Shown here one piece after another: positions 17,199-24,409 of a stretch of DNA of 64,000 bases; the first letter of the stretch is position 1; every line of letters starts with the position of its first letter. The DNA comes from GCA-2737725 sp033763995. Lineage in GTDB: Bacteria > Pseudomonadota > Alphaproteobacteria > Rhodospirillales > Rhodospirillaceae. Location of the stretch: positions 1 through 64,000 of the forward strand of contig JANRJL010000011.1 of assembly GCA_033763995.1 (NCBI GenBank), read 5' to 3'. The notes below the pieces were generated by a model, which was given only the letters and a program-made list of their open reading frames with translations, did no database searches and was not told where the DNA came from. A program made the translations under genes and the position numbers.

Positions 17199-17666
17199 GT
17201 GACCGACGCGAACTTCGAGGCCCGCGTGAAACTCATTCAGCGCCACGTCGCCGCGCAGGGGTTCATGGCGCTGGTGGGCGCGAAACTCGGCGAGATCACG
17301 CCGGGTGCCTGCGTCATCACCGTCGCCAAACGGCCCGAGGTGCTGCAGCAGTTCGGCATGTTTCACGGCGGCGTGACGGCGTTCCTGGTGGACAACGCGA
17401 CGACCATCGCCGCCGCGACGGTGATGGCGGCCGATCAATTGGCGCTCACGGCCGAGTTCAAGCTCAATTTCCTCTCGCCCGCCCTGGGCGACGAATTGAT
17501 GTGCCGCGCCCGCGTGATCAAACCCGGTCGCTCGACCACGGTGGTGGCCGCCGATGTCTATTGCCGCGCGAACGGCGCGGAAAAGCATACCGCCACGGCG
17601 CTGGCCTCCGTCGCCATGCTCGATGGCGCCGCGCTGCCGCCCATCGGCCCGCCGGTCAAACCATGA
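17199..17666 (+). CDS. PaaI-type hotdog-fold thioesterase
   Basis: A 155-residue hotdog protein with the signature FHGGVTAFLVDNATTIAA on the central helix, followed by ALTAEFKLNFLSPALGDEL. This resembles PaaI/YbgC-type acyl-CoA thioesterases that hydrolyse phenylacetyl or acyl-CoA esters; the exact substrate is not evident. A GTG at 17199 is preceded by AGGAG seven bases upstream and was preferred over an in-frame TTG at 17163 overlapping moeA. It sits at the start of the accessory segment and may be co-transcribed with moeA. Confidence 0.85.
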   Translation: MTDANFEARVKLIQRHVAAQGFMALVGAKLGEITPGACVITVAKRPEVLQQFGMFHGGVTAFLVDNATTIAAATVMAADQLALTAEFKLNFLSPALGDELMCRARVIKPGRSTTVVAADVYCRANGAEKHTATALASVAMLDGAALPPIGPPVKP

Positions 17667-17673
17667 GCACGAT

Positions 17674-18225
17674 ATGACCGAACCGACAATCGCCCGCCGC
17701 ACCGCGATCGCCGCCGCCGCTAGCGCAGCCGCACTTCCAGTTTTCGCACAGGAGCCCGCCATGACTGTTCCCATCTCGATCCGCAAGTTGTTCACCGACC
17801 TCGAAGCCGTGTGGAAATCCCACGACTTTTCCAAGATGCGCGGCTTCTGGGCCAAGCGCCTGGAGGCGCCGCTCTATCTGCCCGAGGAGCGCAAGGACTT
17901 CATCACCACCTGGGCGGACTTTGACGCCTACTTCGCCGGCACCGCCAAAGCCAGCAAGGGCGGGCTCGTGACCTACCAGCCGCTCATCGCCATGCCCATG
18001 AGCCAGGGTCTGCAGATGGTCGCCTTCACGCTGGAATGGACCATGCAACTGGTCACCGATGCCAAGCCCATCGGCGGGTCCGTGCGCGGTGTGGCGCTGG
18101 TGGACGAGGAAATGGGCGATGCGAAACTCAAGGCCTACATCGAGGCGCCGCTGGCGCCGATCCTGTACATGCGCGACTTGTACGAGCTGGTCGCCCAGGC
18201 GCGCGGGTTCAAGCCGATTCCGTGA
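17674..18225 (+). CDS. Exported NTF2/SnoaL-like small protein
   Basis: A 183-residue protein with a twin-arginine-like signal ARRTAIAAAASAAALPVFAQ. The mature part starts with a helix (SIRKLFTDLEAVWKSHDFSKMRGFWA) followed by strands, in an order suggesting the NTF2/SnoaL cone fold. No catalytic residues are recognisable and the assignment is by pattern only. It lies seven bases after the thioesterase gene and probably shares its transcript. Confidence 0.7.
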   Translation: MTEPTIARRTAIAAAASAAALPVFAQEPAMTVPISIRKLFTDLEAVWKSHDFSKMRGFWAKRLEAPLYLPEERKDFITTWADFDAYFAGTAKASKGGLVTYQPLIAMPMSQGLQMVAFTLEWTMQLVTDAKPIGGSVRGVALVDEEMGDAKLKAYIEAPLAPILYMRDLYELVAQARGFKPIP

Positions 18226-18242
18226 AGGCCCCTCACTTCTTG

Positions 18243-18390
18243 TCACCCTCGTGCCCCCGGGTCGCGCACAGCGCGCGCCCGAGGACAAGCTTGGCACGAG
18301 GGTCCAGGGTAGTAAACTCGTGGCGTGCCACAAACCCTGGATCCTCGGGTCGCGCTTCGCTTGCCCGAGGATGACAGCAGGGGTTGGGCG
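18243..18390. repeat. Intergenic inverted-repeat element
   Basis: Between the NTF2-like gene and the multicopper oxidase gene lie two arms of opposite orientation built on CCTCGGG...CCCGAGGA blocks and on CCAGGGT...ACCCTGG, around GTAGTAAACTCGTGGCGTGCC. Such imperfect palindromes containing TCCTCGGGTCGCGCTTCGC are a known style of dispersed intergenic repeat in alphaproteobacteria. No gene is seen inside it. It may form a strong hairpin or act as a terminator for the upstream gene. Confidence 0.6.
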
Positions 18391-18405
18391 ACCAGGGAGA
18401 ACACG

Positions 18406-20349
18406 ATGCAACTTTGCCGACACTTCTTTTGCATCACCTTAGTTTTCATCTCCCTCCCCGCCCTCGGAGCACCCTTGCCCGGTGCGTTGCAACCCACGCT
18501 CGATGCCGATGGCCACCCGATCTACGAGCTGGGCCTCGCCTACCGCGAGGGCACCATCTACGACCCCATGACGGGCCGCGAGGACAAGGTGCGGCTGCGC
18601 AGCTACATCGGCAAAGGCGCCGATGTGCCCTTCGTCGCGCCGCTGATCGAGGCCAAGCCCGGCGAAACGCTGCGGCTCAAGCTCACGAACAATCTCCCCG
18701 CCGACGATCCCTCGTGCACGGCCGCCACGCGCGCGAACATCAACGAGCCCCACTGCTACAACGTCACCAACTTGCACATGCACGGCTTCTGGGTCAGCCC
18801 CACGGGCAACAGCGACAACGTGCTGCTGTCGATCCCGCCGGGCGCGTCCTTCGAGTACGAATACGCCATCCCCGCCGATCATCCCTCGGGCACATACTTT
18901 TATCACACGCATCATCACGGCTCGACCGCGCTGCAGGTGAGCAGCGGCATGGCGGGCGCGGCCATCATTCGCGGCGACCGGCTGCCTGCGCGGCGCGCCG
19001 ACGGCACGCTCAAGCACGGCGACATCGACACGCTGCTCAAGTCACCCGACGGCACACCTTTCCCCGAGCGCGTCATGCTGCTGCAGCAAATTCCCTATGC
19101 CTGCCGCGACGCCAAAGGAAAAATCAAAGCCGCCAAGGATGAGCGCTGGTTCTGCGATAAGGGCGACGTCGGCGCCGTGGAAGGCTACGATCTCTTCGGC
19201 CAGTCCACCTGGGATCGCTCGGGCCGCTTCACGGGCATCAACGGCCGGATCGTGCCGAAGTTCACCGGCGCGAAAGCCGGCGCCATCGAGCGCTGGCGCG
19301 TGATCCACGCCGGCGTGCGCGATTCCGTGACGCTGGAGTTCCGCAAGCTCGCCGCGGGCGTGAACATCGAGCGTTACCGCGCGGCGAGCGCGGCCGAGCG
19401 CAGCGCCTTTGTCGACAAAGATTGCACGGGGCCGAAAATTCCAGCAGTGAGTATTGCCCTTGATGGACTTACACGAAAGCAAGCGACGCCGCAGGAACAC
19501 AGCTCGCTGCAGCCGGGCTATCGGCAGGACTTGCTGCTGGCGTTCCCCGAGCCCGGCATCTACTGCATCATCGACGACGAAACCGCCGCCGTGGAAAAAG
19601 CCGGCGCCAAGATCAACGACCGCGAGTTGTTGGGCACTATCGCAGTCGATACCGGAACAGGAATTGGCGATTCAGTCTCAGTACCGGACTTCGTCAAGCA
19701 ATCGCTCATCGCCGCCGCTGGGGCTCACATGCCCGCCGAGGTGCGCGAGACCGTCGTGCGCGATCTCGGCGACGGCATGAAACTCACGGCCTTCACCGAT
19801 CACGCCGATATCTTGGACAAGGAACTCACCGGCACGCAGACCGTGGGCCTGTGGTACTTCAACACCAAGATCGGCGAGAACCAGGCCGACTTTCAGCACG
19901 AGATCGGCGAGCTGGGCCGCAGCATCGACGGCAAACTGGTGCTCAAGAACCCCGCGCCCTACGACCCCAAGCGCATCGACCGCACGCTCACGCTGGGCGG
20001 CGCCGATGAATGGACATTGTCATCGTTCTGGGGCGGGCATCCCTTCCACATCCACATCAATCCGTTCCAGATCGTCTCCATCGTCGACCCCGAGGGCCGT
20101 GACGTAAGTGGACCGGATGCCACCGGCCAATTCACGGGCCAGTTCACGGGATTGAGGGGCGAGTGGAAAGACACGCTGTTCATCGAGGAAGGCTACGTCG
20201 TCACCGTGCGCAGCCGCTACGAGCGCTACATCGGCGACTTCGTGCTGCACTGCCACGTGCTCGACCACGAGGACAAAGGCATGATGCAGAACGTGCGGAT
20301 CGTGCCGCCGGGCGGGCTCAGCACCGGCCCCACGCCGATGCGCCATTAA
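18406..20349 (+). CDS. Exported multicopper oxidase
   Basis: A 647-residue periplasmic copper oxidase with a signal peptide at 1-22 (MQLCRHFFCITLVFISLPALGA). Copper motifs are complete: NLHMHGFW (His124, His126), YFYHTHHHGS (His167, His169), a late HPFHIHINP, and HCHVLDHEDKGMM (His615-Cys616-His617, His621, Met626) for the type 1 site. This suggests a laccase- or CopA/CueO-like oxidase; no Met-rich copper-tolerance insert is obvious. The upstream open frame from 18325 is repeat DNA. It stands alone between two inverted repeats. Confidence 0.93.
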   Translation: MQLCRHFFCITLVFISLPALGAPLPGALQPTLDADGHPIYELGLAYREGTIYDPMTGREDKVRLRSYIGKGADVPFVAPLIEAKPGETLRLKLTNNLPADDPSCTAATRANINEPHCYNVTNLHMHGFWVSPTGNSDNVLLSIPPGASFEYEYAIPADHPSGTYFYHTHHHGSTALQVSSGMAGAAIIRGDRLPARRADGTLKHGDIDTLLKSPDGTPFPERVMLLQQIPYACRDAKGKIKAAKDERWFCDKGDVGAVEGYDLFGQSTWDRSGRFTGINGRIVPKFTGAKAGAIERWRVIHAGVRDSVTLEFRKLAAGVNIERYRAASAAERSAFVDKDCTGPKIPAVSIALDGLTRKQATPQEHSSLQPGYRQDLLLAFPEPGIYCIIDDETAAVEKAGAKINDRELLGTIAVDTGTGIGDSVSVPDFVKQSLIAAAGAHMPAEVRETVVRDLGDGMKLTAFTDHADILDKELTGTQTVGLWYFNTKIGENQADFQHEIGELGRSIDGKLVLKNPAPYDPKRIDRTLTLGGADEWTLSSFWGGHPFHIHINPFQIVSIVDPEGRDVSGPDATGQFTGQFTGLRGEWKDTLFIEEGYVVTVRSRYERYIGDFVLHCHVLDHEDKGMMQNVRIVPPGGLSTGPTPMRH

Positions 20350-20353
20350 GCAA

Positions 20354-20435
20354 GCAAAAATATCAACCTGACTTTATTTTCGTCTTCGACCATGAAATGG
20401 GCGAAACGAAAAGTACAGTCGGGTTGATTTTTTGC
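20354..20435. repeat. Long palindrome after multicopper oxidase (REPIN-like, possible terminator)
   Basis: Arms at 20354-20373 and 20417-20435 pair over nearly their whole length (core ATCAACCTGACT and AGTCGGGTTGAT). The stem continues inward through TTTTCGT and ACGAAAA. The right arm ends in a run of T, so it may terminate the oxidase transcript. The same arm family occurs at 23014-23103, so it is a dispersed element. Confidence 0.7.
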
Positions 20436-20463
20436 GCGGCGCGGAGCTTAGAATAACGTATCA

Positions 20464-20516
20464 TACGTACCTGGTACGTGCCTTACGTACCTGGTACGTA
20501 ACGACGCGTAACGACG
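20464..20516. promoter_or_regulatory. Paired 16-bp near-palindromes with 20-bp period
   Basis: TACGTACCTGGTACGT occurs exactly at 20464 and 20484, followed by a 10-base tandem CGTAACGACG at 20497 and 20507. Each main unit is a palindrome except for its centre. The site lies between the convergent ends of the oxidase gene and the LytTR gene. The 20-bp spacing places the copies on the same helix face, as for a dimeric DNA-binding protein. The function is inferred. Confidence 0.55.
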
Positions 20517-20553
20517 GATATTTTCGCGCGCCTCCTGCGTTCAGTCCCTGGAG

Positions 20554-21438
20554 TCATGTTGTGATCGCCTTCAAGTTCTCACGGTATCTGCGGCTGCCGG
20601 GGACCACGCTGCCGTCGATCAGTTCGATGCTCACGTCGCCCTCGCCTGTCGGCGTGATGGCGCGCACGCACCCCAAGTTGACGAGGTACGAGCGATGCAC
20701 GCGCGCATGGGCGTTGCCGTGCGCCCGCAACAAGGCCTCAAGCTTGACCAAGGTCATGCGCACCAGGTGCGGTTTCCCGCCGGCGTGGATCTCGACGTAA
20801 TTCTCCGCCGCCTTGGCATGGCTCACGTCGCGCGCCGCGAGCACGATGGTGGTGCCGCCCGAGAACAGCGTCAGCCGCCCCGCCGCCGTGTCGGCCGCCC
20901 GGGCCGCGCGCGCCTCGGCCCCGCGCCGCTCGATGACGCGGTTGGCGAGAAAGCCGCAGACCAGCAGCGCGTAAGTGAAAACGTCCTTGGTGAACTCGTA
21001 GGCCAAGTTCTCGGGTGCCAGCAGGTCGAAGTCATAGGCATAGCCGACCACGGGCGGAAACAGCGTCAGGCGCGCGGCCCACATCAACGCCACGTGCAGC
21101 AGCGAAAAGGCGACGCACGCCAGCCCATGGACCGGCACCGACCAGCGCCAGGTGGCGGCAGCCAGCGGCGCGCGGTTCAGCACCGGAATCAGCAGCGGCA
21201 CCAGGGCCAGGATAACACCGTGCGAAGTGGCCTCCAGCGTCCAGACATGGCGCGCGCTCAGGCTCAGACCCGCGCGGGCCGCCTCGGTGACTTCCGTGAA
21301 ACCCTGGGTCATCAACGAGACGCCGATCAGGACCGCCGCCAGCCACAGCGTGCGCGTATCGGCGCGGCGGTCGGCCTCACCCTGCAGATTCACGGGCAAT
21401 GCGGCTGTGGAGGGCAAGAGGGCGACTTGATCGGTCAT
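20554..21438 (-). CDS. Membrane-anchored LytTR-family transcriptional regulator
   Basis: A 294-residue protein with about four membrane helices between residues 28 and 165 (LWLAAVLIGVSLM; HGVILALVPLLIPVL; VHGLACVAFSLLHVALMWA; YALLVCGFLANRVI). A short linker then leads to a C-terminal LytTR DNA-binding domain from about 190 (ENYVEIHAGGKPHLVRMTLVKLEALL, HARVHRSYLVNL, GSVVPGSRRYRENLKAI). It lacks a receiver domain, so it probably senses a membrane or envelope signal directly. Repeats with 20-bp period lie upstream and downstream of it. It is divergent from the barrel protein gene. Confidence 0.9.
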   Translation of the reverse strand: MTDQVALLPSTAALPVNLQGEADRRADTRTLWLAAVLIGVSLMTQGFTEVTEAARAGLSLSARHVWTLEATSHGVILALVPLLIPVLNRAPLAAATWRWSVPVHGLACVAFSLLHVALMWAARLTLFPPVVGYAYDFDLLAPENLAYEFTKDVFTYALLVCGFLANRVIERRGAEARAARAADTAAGRLTLFSGGTTIVLAARDVSHAKAAENYVEIHAGGKPHLVRMTLVKLEALLRAHGNAHARVHRSYLVNLGCVRAITPTGEGDVSIELIDGSVVPGSRRYRENLKAITT

Positions 21439-21476
21439 GGGCGCAGTCTAGGCCGAGGCTGGCAGTCCATCCAGGG

Positions 21477-21510
21477 GCCGCCGCTGGTCACCGCCCGCCG
21501 CCGCTGGTCA
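21477..21510. promoter_or_regulatory. 14-bp direct repeat with 20-bp period upstream of LytTR gene
   Basis: GCCGCCGCTGGTCA occurs at 21477 and again exactly 20 bases later at 21497, in the 180-base divergent region between the LytTR gene (start 21438) and the barrel gene. LytTR regulators typically bind direct repeats about two helical turns apart, so this is a candidate autoregulatory site. Binding is inference. Confidence 0.5.
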
Positions 21511-21618
21511 ATTTGGCCGTGACAGGTCGCGGTTGGCCTGTGCATTTGAGGTCCCCCGCCTTGGGTTCCCGCACGGGATCAGGGCCGTCACCACACTTGA
21601 AAGCACTTAGCACCCGTC

Positions 21619-22263
21619 ATGTTTCAAACATTCACTCGGTTCAACGCCAGTGTCTCTGGCCGCCTCGCCTTCATCCTCACCCTCCTCACTCCCCTCGCCG
21701 CCGCCGCACAATCCTTCGACGGGTTCTATGTCGGCATCGACGCCGCCCGCCAAAGCACCATCGCCGGGGCGCTGGTGGCGGGCATCGACACGCTCAAGCA
21801 AAGCACGCGCAACGTGGCCTCGCTCAATGCCGGCTACCGCATGGAGCTGCCCGGCGGCTTCGTCGCGGGCGTGGAACTGGGCTACGGCGTCACCGACGGC
21901 GACTTGACGCTCAACGACGCCGTCAACCGGCTCACCATCGATTATAAGAACAGCACGCAGTTCAGCTACGGCGCGCAGGCGGGTTATGCCTTCGGCGCCG
22001 ACAACGCCACGCTGGTGTTCGCCTACCTGTCCGAGACCAAGCGCAGCTTCGACGTGACCATCCGCGGGCCCTTGGGCGTGGGCAGCCAAAACGACAAACA
22101 GGGCCTGTTGCGCTATGGCCTGGGCGTCGAGCAGCGCCTCGCCGGCCCCATCTCGGTGCGGGCCATGGTGGGCTCCTCGCGCGCGGGCTTCGGCGACCGT
22201 CGCACCAACATCGACCCCCAGAGCAAAGTCGACTTCGGCCTCGGCGCGGTGTGGCAGTTTTAG
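21619..22263 (+). CDS. Outer-membrane beta-barrel protein (OmpA/OmpW-like size)
   Basis: A 214-residue protein with a signal peptide to about residue 30 (FILTLLTPLAAAAQ). Alternating strands follow: FDGFYVGIDAARQST, VASLNAGYRMELP, GFVAGVELGYGVTDGD, STQFSYGAQAGYAF and TLVFAYLSETKRSF. The end KVDFGLGAVWQF has the terminal Phe typical of BAM substrates. It looks like an eight-stranded porin-like barrel, function unknown. Divergent from the LytTR gene, it may be its target. Confidence 0.82.
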   Translation: MFQTFTRFNASVSGRLAFILTLLTPLAAAAQSFDGFYVGIDAARQSTIAGALVAGIDTLKQSTRNVASLNAGYRMELPGGFVAGVELGYGVTDGDLTLNDAVNRLTIDYKNSTQFSYGAQAGYAFGADNATLVFAYLSETKRSFDVTIRGPLGVGSQNDKQGLLRYGLGVEQRLAGPISVRAMVGSSRAGFGDRRTNIDPQSKVDFGLGAVWQF

Positions 22264-22299
22264 AGATTGGCTAATTTGCCGCACCACGGCGGGCGCGCG

Positions 22300-22695
22300 T
22301 CACGCCGTTTCCACATACGCCCGCAACGTCATGATGCGCACGCCCATGGTGGACTTGAGCTTCAGCATGGCCTTGTCGCCGGTGACGATGGCATCGGCCT
22401 TGGCGGCCACGGCGCATTCCAGCACGCGGTTGTCGGGCTCGTCTTGCAGGATCGCCACTTTGAATTTCGGCTCGACGCGCACGGCGATTTTGTCGACCAC
22501 CTGCAACGCCCGAAGGACCTGTTCTTGATCTGCTTCGAATTTTCTCGACAAGACCCGGTTCAACTCGGCCAACAACGGCAGCGAAATGTAGACTTGGTCA
22601 GCCTTTTCCATCGCGCGGTCGAGGGCCAACTCGGCCCGGCCGCCGGGAAAGGCGAAAACCGAAACGTAGATATTGGTGTCGAAGACGACCTTCAA
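22300..22695 (-). CDS. PIN-domain ribonuclease toxin
   Basis: A 131-residue PIN protein: VVFDTNIYVSVF gives the first acidic residue (Asp6), LLAELNRVL the second, and DEPDNRVLECAVAAKADAIVTGDKAML the remaining acidic cluster. This is the arrangement of the YgjH/putative toxin COG1569-type PIN proteins that cleave RNA with Mg2+. Its start overlaps the end of the ribbon-helix-helix gene by four bases (ATGA), the classic toxin-after-antitoxin order. Confidence 0.9.
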   Translation of the reverse strand: MKVVFDTNIYVSVFAFPGGRAELALDRAMEKADQVYISLPLLAELNRVLSRKFEADQEQVLRALQVVDKIAVRVEPKFKVAILQDEPDNRVLECAVAAKADAIVTGDKAMLKLKSTMGVRIMTLRAYVETA

Positions 22696-22928
22696 CGGCG
22701 CAAGTACCGCTCGAGGTCGCGCTCGGTGAAAATGCCCTTGGCCCTGGCCTTGGGCGCGAAAATATCTTGGATACTCTTCAATTCCGCTCTGAGTCGCGCC
22801 GCGCGGGCGGCCCGCAAGGCGTCCTGCACGACGGCGCTCAAGGTCTTGCCCTCGGCGCGAGCTTGCTTCTCGGCTTCGCGCGCCAATTGCGCGGGCAGCG
22901 AGATCGTTTTCCTGACGGCGTTGGCCAT
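22692..22928 (-). CDS. Ribbon-helix-helix antitoxin of the PIN toxin
   Basis: A 78-residue protein beginning MANAVRKTISLPAQLAREAEKQARAEGKTLSAVVQDALR, a standard CopG/RHH DNA-binding fold. The C-terminal segment FAPKARAKGIFTERDLERYLRR is suited to wrap the toxin. The frame stays open to an ATG at 22976, but that codon lies within a palindromic operator, so the internal ATG at 22928 is the likely start. It is expected to neutralise the PIN partner and repress the operon. Confidence 0.85.
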   Translation of the reverse strand: MANAVRKTISLPAQLAREAEKQARAEGKTLSAVVQDALRAARAARLRAELKSIQDIFAPKARAKGIFTERDLERYLRR

Positions 22929-22959
22929 GGCACTGGGTCCCAAATCTTCGCGCGATGAA

Positions 22960-22980
22960 GAGTATGAATTAATCATACTC
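22960..22980. promoter_or_regulatory. Perfect palindrome, likely toxin-antitoxin operator
   Basis: GAGTATGA and TCATACTC form perfect eight-base arms around ATTAA, 32 bases upstream of the antitoxin ATG. RHH antitoxins usually bind such palindromes over their own promoter. Its AT-rich centre stands out in GC-rich DNA. Confidence 0.75.
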
Positions 22981-23013
22981 CTGCGCCTTATGAAAAATCA
23001 ACCTGACCACAAC

Positions 23014-23103
23014 CGCGAAAAATGAACCCGACTAGGTTTTTCTTTCGCCCGCGGTGAGGCACCTCGGTCGAAGAGAAAAAGCAAGTCAGGTTCATTTTTG
23101 CGC
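23014..23103. repeat. REPIN-like palindromic element
   Basis: Arms at about 23015-23033 and 23084-23103 (core AAAAATGAACCYGACT and its complement) enclose a middle of some 50 bases. The arms closely resemble those of the element at 20354-20435, so both belong to one dispersed family. No transposase gene is nearby. Confidence 0.65.
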
Positions 23104-23217
23104 CATCCCCACAATCCACGCCGCTCACACTTGCGGCAATCACACATCGCTCCTAACCTTACCGACGAGTATCGCGCATGAGGGCCCTGCTCCCGCGCGC
23201 ATGAGAAGAAGGAGGTG

Positions 23218-23316
23218 ATGAACGGATCGCGGCCGAAACAGGCGCGCGGCGGAAAAATAGAAAGCGAACGATCTCAAGGACTTCCAAATTGTGGCAATTG
23301 CCTGATAACAAAGTAG
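23218..23316 (+). CDS. Possible 32-aa reading frame with near-perfect Shine-Dalgarno
   Basis: AAGGAGGTGATG here matches the 16S rRNA anti-SD almost completely, but the ATG is only two bases after the core, closer than ideal. The frame runs 32 codons to TAG and includes a CGNC pair of cysteines near the end. No homology is recognised. It may be chance. Confidence 0.25.
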   Translation: MNGSRPKQARGGKIESERSQGLPNCGNCLITK

Positions 23317-23359
23317 GGTCTTTTGGGAATCAAGCCCCATCAAGGGCTTAAGCGTGCTT

Positions 23360-23397
23360 CGCCTGTTATTTTTGAATGCTTCCTGAAATAACAGGCG
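23360..23397. repeat. Hairpin with perfect 12-bp stem
   Basis: CGCCTGTTATTT at 23360-23371 pairs perfectly with AAATAACAGGCG at 23386-23397 across a 14-base loop. It lies 107 bases upstream of the membrane protein gene. It could be an operator, a leader hairpin or a terminator; no T-run follows. Confidence 0.6.
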
Positions 23398-23504
23398 GAA
23401 CAGGTGTAATGAACAACCTTTGCGCGCAACGGCGGCGCGCGGAGACGAGAGCAACCACGAGACCCGAGTCGAGCAACAACGAGATTGGCAACAACGAGGC
23501 GAAC

Positions 23505-24185
23505 ATGACGGCGAACGAGTTTTTCCACTTCTCTCACGTGCTGGCTTTCGCGGTGGTCATGGCGGTGGACCTGCCGGCCTTCTATGCCGTGCGCCTGGCC
23601 ACGGCCACCGGCGCCAATGCCGACATGAAACTCATGGCCGCGCGCATCGCGCGTTGGGCCAACGCGCTGTCGAGCGCGGCGGTGGCCTTGCTGCTGCCGC
23701 TGGGTGTGGCCATCGCCATCGAGATCGGCGTCTATACCCTCACCGACCCCGCCTACCTCACGGCGACGTGGATCATCGGGCTCGGCTGGTTCGCGCTGAT
23801 AATCGTCGCCGAGGCCTCGGGCGGCGGCTTGGGCGAGCGGCTTTACACCATCGAAATCTGGGTGCGTGCGCTCATCGGGCTCGGCAACATTTACGATGCC
23901 GTTGTGGGCTTCATGGGCACGGGCATGATCCAGACCCACTGGCTCGCCACCAAGGTGCTGCTGCTGGGCTTGATCTTGCTGGCGAGCGCCTGGGCGCGGG
24001 CCAAGCTGCGCCCGGTGCGCACGGCGCTCAAGGCGCTCAACCCCATGTCGGCGATTGCGGGCAAGTTCGACGAGCCCACGGCGCTGGCCGTCACGGCCGC
24101 CTTGGGCCGCGTGCGTCCGGCCATACATGCCACGTGGCTGATGCTGCTGATCGCCGCCTGGATGGGCATCAACAAGTCGTTCTGA
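23505..24185 (+). CDS. Polytopic membrane protein, about six helices
   Basis: A 226-residue inner-membrane protein with helices near residues 5-25 (FFHFSHVLAFAVVMAVDL), 48-70, 80-100, 115-138, 145-165 and 205-222. Histidines in FFHFSH and in IQTHWLATK could be metal or heme ligands, a pattern that recalls CopD-like or cytochrome b561-type proteins, but I do not recognise a defined family. The frame is open upstream to 23376; the chosen ATG starts just before the first helix and avoids a low-complexity Asn/Arg-rich leader. It stands alone before lexA. Confidence 0.7.
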   Translation: MTANEFFHFSHVLAFAVVMAVDLPAFYAVRLATATGANADMKLMAARIARWANALSSAAVALLLPLGVAIAIEIGVYTLTDPAYLTATWIIGLGWFALIIVAEASGGGLGERLYTIEIWVRALIGLGNIYDAVVGFMGTGMIQTHWLATKVLLLGLILLASAWARAKLRPVRTALKALNPMSAIAGKFDEPTALAVTAALGRVRPAIHATWLMLLIAAWMGINKSF

Positions 24186-24216
24186 TGGGGGAGCGACTCG
24201 GGAACCGCAGAAACCC

Positions 24217-24245
24217 TTGACGGAATGGAGGAACTAAAGTAGAAC
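24217..24245 (+). promoter_or_regulatory. lexA promoter with LexA (SOS) box
   Basis: GAAC-N7-GAAC at 24231-24245 equals the alphaproteobacterial LexA direct repeat GTTC-N7-GTTC read on the other strand. It overlaps a plausible promoter: TTGACG at 24217-24222, a 17-base spacer, and TAGAAC at 24240-24245. The position over the -10 region fits autorepression of lexA, whose ATG is 165 bases downstream. Confidence 0.75.
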
Positions 24246-24343
24246 ATCTCAGGTTTTCGGAATGTTCACATATGCGGCCAAAGGGTTGCAGAGTGTGACC
24301 GAATGGCCGCCACAGCCCAGCCGGCTCGGTTGGGCGTTATAGG

Positions 24344-24391
24344 TGCGCCGAGATCGGCGCCAAACGATGCGCCGAGAGCGGCGCCAAACGA
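24344..24391. repeat. 24-bp tandem duplication in lexA leader
   Basis: Two adjacent 24-base copies (24344-24367 and 24368-24391) differ at one base. Each contains GCGCCGAG and CGGCGCC, which can pair with each other. They end 18 bases before the lexA ATG, so they are transcribed and could affect translation initiation. Confidence 0.75.
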
Positions 24392-24409
24392 AAGGTGCAA
24401 GCAAACCCC

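Larger units (their letters stand above)
22981..23504. other. Gene-poor stretch between toxin-antitoxin pair and membrane protein gene
   Basis: No convincing long gene is present. It holds a dispersed palindromic element (23014-23103), one partial extra arm of the same element at 22993-23008, a possible 32-codon reading frame with a strong ribosome site (23218-23316), and a 12-bp-stem hairpin (23360-23397). A minus-strand frame at 23140-23454 has no recognisable features and crosses the hairpin. Base composition is less GC-rich than in neighbouring genes. Confidence 0.6.

Noticed and set aside
18325..18405. N-terminal extension of the multicopper oxidase
   Set aside because: It translates part of a palindromic intergenic repeat; the signal peptide starts at 18406.
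23140..23454. 104-codon minus-strand frame in the gene-poor stretch
   Set aside because: No ribosome site, no domain, and it crosses the 12-bp hairpin at 23360; probably chance.
24242..24267. GAACAT...ATGTTC inverted repeat upstream of lexA
   Set aside because: Noted as a possible second operator, but the direct repeat GAAC-N7-GAAC at 24231 matches the known alphaproteobacterial LexA box better; the overlap is likely incidental.
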